Of a stretch of DNA of 64,000 bases, positions 57,959 to 64,000 are shown piece by piece. How positions within the stretch are numbered: the stretch's first letter is position 1; every line of letters starts with the position of its first letter. The notes under the pieces are model-generated. The model was not told the origin of the DNA, did not search any database, and worked only from the letters and a program-made list of their open reading frames with translations. This stretch comes from Apophysomyces variabilis (taxonomy: Eukaryota > Mucoromycota > Mucoromycetes > Mucorales > Mucoraceae). Where the stretch lies: contig MZZL01000399.1 of NCBI GenBank assembly GCA_002749535.1, positions 496,001-560,000 on the forward strand, written 5' to 3'. The position numbers and the translations under genes were made by a program.

Positions 57959-59169
57959 TTAACCAAAACATTTCGCTGAATGAGAGACAAATCTTTTGAA
58001 ATCACTCAAATATAAACTATCACACGCTTCAGGAATTCTAGTCATAAGTGATTCTTTTGCCAGGAAATTATTTCGCTTAATCTTACTCTTGACAACAGAC
58101 CAGAACTGTTCAATTGGATTCAATTCAGGAGAATACGGAGGAAGATATACATACCGATATCCTCGAGAGTGAATATACTTTCCCGTATCCGCTGAGCTAT
58201 GAATGGGGGCATTATCCATGACAAGATAATGTCCCTTCTTTTCTGGATACTTATCCATTTCATCAAAAGTAGCATTTAGAAAGCTCAAATAATGCCGTAT
58301 TACTCTTCCTATGTTATAACCATCAGTTTGACACCCAAGCTTTCTCTTTTTAATATGCTTTGGAACTTCTCAAACTAACATTAATTAAGCCAGTGGCATA
58401 TATGGCACCTAAAATTGATGCTGCGTTTGCGTTTGTTGTGGGTACCGTAACTATTGCAGGGGTTCCCTTCTTTGACCAAGCCATACCCCATTTCAAATTG
58501 ATATGAAAGGCTGATTCATCAACAAAACGCAATTTGCTGTGAAATCCAAGTCAGTTTGCTGCCACTTTTGTACCCAATCGTACCTTCTTTGAATGTTTTT
58601 CTTCGCTATTTCGTTCTACAGGCTGGAATTCTGCCTGCTTAGTAGATAGGTTGCACTCAGTTGTCATGAAGTTATAAATAGTGCTACGAGAAACATGAAG
58701 ACCCACAACGTGTTGCTTTAAACTTTCTGCCACTTCAGTTACAACAGCCGAAGGGTTCTGATCAATCTAATTTAAAATAAACTGCTTATGCTCCTTCCCA
58801 AGAATACGACGCCGACCTGACTTTTTCTTCTTGTCAAAAATGTTTTCAAGGTCCTCATAATAACATTTGACGCCATCTCTGCGCTGCTAGGATATGAATA
58901 CCTAATCGTCTCGCAGCAGCTGAAGCATTCAAGCATTTGCTGTAAAATAAATGAAAAAATCGACTCTTGTCTTCATCAGAGTAAATTGTATAGCATCTCT
59001 TATTGCATAACTCCATATCAACATCTTCAATGTTCCTTTCATCAGTAACTGGAGGCATTATGGGATTAGATGGTCTTTCTGGAGGTTTATTCATTAGGAA
59101 TTGAGTGCGAGAACTTATTGTTTCGATAGCGAATGACTCCTCGTCAACAACAAGATCCATGGGCTCCAT
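57959..59169 (-). pseudogene. Tc1/mariner-type (DDE) transposase, multiply broken
   Basis: Four minus-strand fragments line up as one transposase of roughly 380 residues. N-terminal helix-turn-helix: SKCLNASAAARRLGIH (59169-58855), then after a frameshift GRRRILGKEHKQFILN, an in-frame TAG near 58768, and AVVTEVAESLKQHVVGL. Catalytic D1 is in RFVDESAFHINL, followed by KKGTPAIVTVPTT and GLINVSLR. D2 is in GHYLVMDNAPIH, and the third acid is the E of YSPELNPIEQFWS. Breaks: frameshift near 58880, stop near 58768, frameshift near 58580-58540, frameshift near 58360. It is a dead copy. Confidence 0.88.
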
Positions 59170-60688
59170 TCCGTTCTCATCAACATGTCGTTGTCCATCT
59201 TCGTAATTTTTTTGAGTGGCCTTTTCTTTTTCTTTTTTTCTATTTGCATTTTACATAATGACATGCGGTTTCTCCCGTGTAAGCTGTATTGTTAAAAATT
59301 GCACAAAATGCAACGCTAATTTATGAAGAAGGTGTATATTGATATTATTTGCAACCGAACGAAACAAGCGCCATGCTGTAATGAAGAATCGGTAGCGAGC
59401 GATTAAGGAAACAAAAACAACAGCAAGTTTATTGAGGATAAGGAAATATTCTCATGCTTTCCAAAAAACAATCCACATAGTAAAGAATGATAGCAAGTCC
59501 CTTGTTAGAAAGTTCACTTCTCTGCTTAATGAAAGAAGAGGATGGTTATGGACTGTGTCAATATCTAAGGAATTTCTTGATGTACACCATGCACACCATG
59601 AAGCATCAAGGCACAGATATCTTGCAACGATTGATTATCTGCAAGGAGCCATAACAAAATTTCCTTGCAGTTGTGTCCTCATCTATGGTTAGCGCTGGTT
59701 AGTACTTGCAGAACTTGAAATCGCTCATTCTCAAGAAGTGAATTAACAAAATAACGGCATATCATGTCTTTAAGACCACTTCAATTCAATCAGGATCGTC
59801 ACGGTTAAAATGAATTTTCAGTAATATTCCGTCAGAATCAAGTGTGAAGACGCAAGATGTCGCCAGATGATCCATTGCTTGCATACACACATGAATGGAT
59901 GCCATTTCCAACGTATGACGTACTGACACAAGGTACTAGTCTCACAACTACAGAGGGTCGGGAACAGCGAATTTGTTCGACAGATTAAAATCTTTGCGGA
60001 TCAAATATTTGAAGCTATGCAAAAATAACTTGGGAAAGTGTAAGACAACCCATACTTCCGGTCTTGTCCTCCTCAACAGCCCAAAATGTCCCTTCCTTTT
60101 TCTTTGGTTTTTAATGACACACATATTGATATGTTGCGGATTTTCTTTATATGAAAATAGCAACCGAAGGTAAGTGAAACAGTTTGTTAATAGCATTCAA
60201 TTGATTGTCATACATACGCTGAAAGCATATGCATATCAGTTCGGAGTGTGGCATGGTATAACTGTATCGTGTGGGGGGAACTGCCAACTTCCTCATTCGA
60301 ACTCCGGCTTGCCGTACAAACTACCAAAAAAGTCCAGTCTTTGAAAAGGCGATTAACAAAGTTTTCTCTAAACACACCCAGGTTTGACCGGTGCAACATG
60401 TTCCAGAAGGTTAGAACAACCACATTTTACCGAGAACCAAAGAAAGAAAAAGTGATATTTGCGTGTATATGTGTGCAACCTCGATTTCAATTTGAGTGAT
60501 ATAGGGCAAAGGTATCCCAAATCAAGGTTTCACGTACTATATGCAGGCAAAGGCCATAACGGATTTGCATGAGCAGTCTAAGGAAGAGGGAGAAAAAAAA
60601 GATATAAATACAAGCAATAGCTCTCAGTCAAAAGGGTTCATTACTCGAACTCGTTTATTCAAGCATCCAACAGATTCTAAAAGCAAAC
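59170..60688. other. Spacer upstream of the cysteine-rich peptide gene
   Basis: No gene recognised. Short frames on both strands lack recognisable products. The right end carries a TATA box at 60603-60610. Confidence 0.4.
60603..60610 (+). promoter_or_regulatory. TATA box (TATAAATA)
   Basis: TATAAATA lies 79 bp upstream of the peptide gene's ATG, a plausible core promoter distance. Confidence 0.6.
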
Positions 60689-60940
60689 ATGGTCAAGATC
60701 GGCTTTCTTTATGGATTTCTTCTGGTCAACATGGCTGCCGTCATGGCTCTTCCAAACTTTAGTGATTCTCCTGGCTTGACCGGCGAAGATCAACTTGATC
60801 TGGATCGCTTTTCTCCCATGCAAGATCTTAATGAAGCATCAGGACTTCTGGAGAAGAGACACTGTGGTGGACCTTGCACTATGGTGACAGGTTGCAAGAG
60901 CGGCTGCAAGTGCGACTGGTTTGTTGGTGCCTGTATCTAG
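60689..60940 (+). CDS. Secreted six-cysteine knottin-like peptide precursor (83 aa)
   Basis: Prepropeptide. Residues 1-20 form a signal peptide (FLYGFLLVNMAAVMA core), 21-57 an acidic pro-region without cysteine, ending in the Kex2-type site LLEKR (K56-R57). The released C-terminal peptide (58-83, 26 residues) has six cysteines spaced C-x3-C-x5-C-x3-C-x1-C-x6-C. The C-x-C pair between the fourth and fifth cysteines is typical of inhibitor-cystine-knot folds, and spacing is close to plant cyclotides and short knottins. No repeat of the mature unit. Function is unknown: protease inhibitor, antimicrobial or signal are all possible. No intron; TATA box 79 bp upstream; ATG in AAACATGG context. Confidence 0.75.
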   Translation: MVKIGFLYGFLLVNMAAVMALPNFSDSPGLTGEDQLDLDRFSPMQDLNEASGLLEKRHCGGPCTMVTGCKSGCKCDWFVGACI

Positions 60941-61813
60941 AGCCGGCCAAAAGCAAAGGCAATCAAAGCATATACAAGGAGAAGGACTTTCCTATCTAAA
61001 TGAGTAGCTTTATTTTGTACGTGTCTATCTGTTGTACTAGTTCTCTATTAGCAGTGAATAAAAGACATAAAGTATTTTTCTTTTACTTGACCTCATATAA
61101 CAGCATGGAAAAGCAATGATAATGATCTATACCATGAGATAAACTCGTTCATGAATTGTAACCTTCGCCATAGCGAGACCAGGGGTAGATCATCACGAAC
61201 TCCCTTCATACATTGTATTCTCGTACGATCGTCGAATCTAAATGTTTTCGATGCTTGCCTGCAACACATACATCAAGTGAAAACGTAGGATGAGAATATA
61301 GCTATTTTCTCTTTTATTATGGCTGTAGCAAAATCATTACCAGAGCATTATTTAGCAGTTCTTTATTGAAATGCACAGCACACTGTAATAGCGTGCCTCA
61401 CTACCATCTGAGATCCATATAGACCGAAATTCCTCAAAATAGATGAATCGCGTCCGGATCTGACTTTTTCAATTACAGTTGTCGTACATCCATGTCATAC
61501 TAATGGTTTCATATCTTGGGATTACTGTTACAAAACTTATTGCAAAATAAACTAATTGACAACACTGGATAGGTTAAATGGAAAAGAACCGCGGTCTCTT
61601 AAAGGAGTTTGTTTGAAATTTTTCCCTGGTAAAGGGATCCATCCTTGGGGTTTTCTAGTCGATGAACTCTTGGGAAAATAATAGTGATTTATTAAAATGA
61701 CATTTTACATTACTCCAAAAAAGGCTCTGTGTTCAGGAACAGGTCAAGTTTATGTTAAGAAAGGAAGAAATATGCATCATTAATGAATTAGTGAAACCCT
61801 GTTTTACAAAACG
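60941..61813. other. Peptide gene 3' flank and non-coding DNA
   Basis: AATAAA-like sequence near 61058 (GAATAAAAG) could be the polyadenylation signal of the peptide gene. Otherwise nothing recognised. Confidence 0.4.
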
Positions 61814-62545
61814 TTAACTTGGTTCTCCGATGAATCCTAATTTCCATACCTGAACCGCGAGATGCAACCATTGCGGGTCCTTTTTTTTTTGAGGCTTGAT
61901 CTCTACGATTAATAACATGTTTTCCCCTAGCTGTACTTCATTGATAGATTCGAAAAATGGTGCGCTTTCTGGGTCTTCCCGTTCACCTCCTGACGTTTCT
62001 TGGGACCCATAGGCATTTACCATTAGTCGTACTCAACGATCAAAGTCTCCAAAGACCAAAGAAATTTCAGAACTGCATCCTACCCCATTCTTATAAGAAA
62101 CGAATTCTCTTCCAGAAAAGGTAGGAAAACGGGGGGTGTATAGCCGCAATGGAAAAAAGCCGTCTTCATTCATATTCCCTGTGTTGGATGAGATTGGCGA
62201 GTATGTTTGAACTGTAAGAGTTTTATGAGAAAGGATTACAAAACGTTATGTTACCGTGCAAATTCCGCAGTGCATCCGCTACGCGTCCGTTGCTACTACC
62301 ATAGCTTTCTTCCCGAATTTCTAGTGTTGACTTGCAGGAGCAGTACTTTGTTCTCCCTGTCTTTTGATCAATGTTGACTGGGTATTCACGGATGACGAAA
62401 ACCACTTTACCTTCGAAAAACTTGGTTTAATTTCACAGTTAGGTCCTTTAGCCAGGGTGGTCAGAGGGTATAAAGCTTTACATTCGTCCCTCATAACGGA
62501 CAAAGTTAGGTCGTCCGCAATTCCATAGTCAACCTAGCAAGTTTC
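61814..62545 (-). CDS. Uncharacterised multi-exon gene or relic
   Basis: Four minus-strand blocks with protein-like composition. From about 62540: DYGIADDLTLSVMRDECKAL through GPNCEIKPSFSK; then VVFVIREYPVNIDQKTGRTK and CSCKSTLEIREESYGSSNG to a GTAACA donor near 62260. Next, after a CTTACAG acceptor, QTYSPISSNTGNMNEDGFF, then GREFVSYKNGVGCSSEISLV to a stop near 62038; and the frame 62023-61814 (LGENMLLIVEIKPQKKKDP). Junctions 1-2 and 3-4 are not resolved. No family recognised and the start is unknown. Confidence 0.4.
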
Positions 62546-62939
62546 ATCCATATAAAAAGATACAGTTGAGTACCCTCTATAGCAATATCAGGCATGAAGA
62601 TTATTGTAAGTTTAATTCATTACTCACAGTACCTCCTGCACAGTGTCAAGACGGTTTCTCTTGAGGGTTTTATGGATGCAGGTCTCATAGTAGATTATAA
62701 GTATATCAGTCACCTATCTCGTCGCTCACCATCCACTGAAAAAAGGTTATTAATGTTAAAGTGGACAGAAGATCGGGAATATTCATCTTACTTTTTGAGT
62801 GTCAGGGCCAAGACTAACTGAGTAAATTTCCTTTCCCCGTTTAATTATTTAATGATGGCCGTCTGCAATGCAACTATATCAGACAGGCAAGCTATCACGA
62901 TAACTAAAGACTCACTGTTTTAAGGATACTATTAGAGAC

Positions 62940-63426
62940 AGGACTTCTGATCACAGGAAGCTGCTATTGGAGAAGATGCTGTAGCACAAGGAGTCGTTTT
63001 CTGGAAATTCAGACGTCTTCGTGGCAAAAGCAAATGAACGGCAACAGAGTAATACCCTTGTCTCCAGGTCAGTACGTCTTGAACTAATTTGTGGTTCCCA
63101 ATGTACTATTCTTCAGTAAAGTAATTATACTCCATTGGGAAATAATGTTGCAGGTGTGCATTGGGCTCGGATACTTTTGATCCTTGACGTTTTACGTTTT
63201 ACTTAGCGAAAAATATAGTACAGCAGGAACCATTTCTCGTAGTGCTTGTCGTATACAAATATTGAAGTTGGGATGTATTGGGGATGCGCTTCTTTCTAAT
63301 TGCATACGTTCTGGTGGCGCGTCCTTTCTATGGGAAAAGATGTGCTTCTTATTATCGTCCAATGAGGCAATTGATATTGGGAAATCTGTAGGTGCCAAAG
63401 TTAGGGGATTCAGGATAAACGTATAA
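62940..63426 (+). repeat. Copy B of the degenerate dispersed repeat
   Basis: Diverged copy of the repeat at 32585-33052 in the same orientation. The best-aligned part is 63085-63270 versus 32795-32985. The plus-strand frame 63184-63426 continues to NEAIDIGKSVGAKVR, matching the peptide pattern in copy A. Confidence 0.5.
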
Positions 63427-63680
63427 ATTTGAACGAATCCAATCCATCCACCTCACTAGCCATTGGTTGAAAGTATCTTTAGTTGCTTAGTCTGGCTTTC
63501 GTTAAATAACGTTTTGCATTTTTCTTTTTGCTGGACAAGGTCTTCAATACGAGTGCCAGCATACTTCATATGTGGTATGCATTTTGAAAAGCTCCGTCTG
63601 CTATTTGTATTTTTGCAAGTCCGCTCGTTTGAAATGCCCATTGTATCCTCGGCTCCATTTCCGTTCTTTCCCCTTCCATT

Positions 63681-64000
63681 ATGAATTTAGAATTACTAGG
63701 TAAAAGAAACAAAGATCGACTGAAACGATTCATCGGAGTCTATGATAATGCGCCTTATGATGGACTGAATCCATTTCGTTTTAAGATCCTTGGGAACAAG
63801 AATACCCTCAGATCATCGAGAACACGCTGGAGGATGGCTATGTCCTCAATTGCAAATTCAATAGACGAGGCACGTTGCTTGCTGCAGGCTGCCTTGACGG
63901 ACGTTGTGTTGTATGGGATTTCGATACGAAAGGTGTCGCGCGCGATCTAGCAGGTCATGTCAAGCCTGTGGCCAGCATAAGGTATGGTCCACCTATGAAT
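63681..64000 (+). CDS. SWD1: COMPASS subunit Swd1/RBBP5, 3' partial
   Basis: WD40 subunit of the Set1/MLL histone H3K4 methyltransferase complex. Exon 1 is 63681-63699 (MNLELL plus one base), intron 63700-63785, exon 2 63786-63981, then a GTATGG donor; the rest is outside the window. Joined, it reads MNLELLDPWEQEYPQ, then CKFNRRGTLLAAGCLDGRCV and VWDFDTKGVARDLAGHVKPV, the conserved first blade of RBBP5-type propellers. Read without splicing the frame gives an unrelated peptide, so the intron is required. Confidence 0.9.

Overview
The window reads as nuclear DNA of an early-diverging filamentous fungus, most likely Mucoromycota (inference). Reasons: compact genes with many short GT-AG introns (about 50-90 bp, branch sites like CTAAC/CTGAT), a true E2F-type winged-helix factor (absent from yeasts and other Dikarya, which use SBF/MBF), a Fanzor-like TnpB homologue, and a Tc1/mariner relic plus a non-LTR retrotransposon tail of a kind I associate with Mucorales. 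I could not assign genus.

Layout: 1-1841 amino-acid permease (5' partial); 2792-3665 E2F factor; 4974-6968 frameshifted Fanzor/TnpB-like nuclease (minus); about 3 kb without recognisable genes; 10040-12197 damaged multi-exon hypothetical gene (minus); 12509-13983 BCKDH E1-alpha (minus), divergent from a Nudix hydrolase at 14438-15622; 15873-16884 secreted acidic protein (minus). From 17 to 25 kb there is a gene desert with transposon relics. Then COX7C/Cox8 (25407), a single-pass membrane protein (26625), a PhyH dioxygenase (28073) convergent with the proteasome chaperone Nas2 (29220), a His-rich GPI-type cell-surface protein (30462), a relic-rich gap, Ubc4-type E2 (33925), a large calpain-7/PalB-like protease (35650-40341), glycine cleavage H protein (40588), a Pbi2-like I9 inhibitor (41879), mitochondrial RNase II Dss1 (43195), an F-box protein (46231), SRP19 (48523), Tfb3/MAT1 (49575), a 104-aa WWE/DDHD-like protein (51272), and Arb1 (53447).

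The right end (55.4-63.4 kb) is repeat-rich: a LINE-type 3' end flanking a 591-bp assembly gap with the same sequence on both sides, a broken Tc1/mariner transposase, a small secreted six-cysteine knottin-like peptide (60689), a possible uncharacterised minus-strand gene (about 61814-62545), and one of two copies of a degenerate dispersed repeat. The window ends in the first exons of a Swd1/RBBP5 gene (63681 onward).

Most genes are single housekeeping genes with no operon logic. The mitochondrial set (BCKDH E1-alpha, GcvH, COX7C, Dss1) is scattered. The most interesting items are the Fanzor-like locus, the knottin-like peptide precursor, and two 4-nt microexons (345-348 and 38443-38446) that are each required to keep frame and conserved protein sequence. 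Exon coordinates were derived by eye from splice consensus, frame and protein continuity; none was checked with transcripts.
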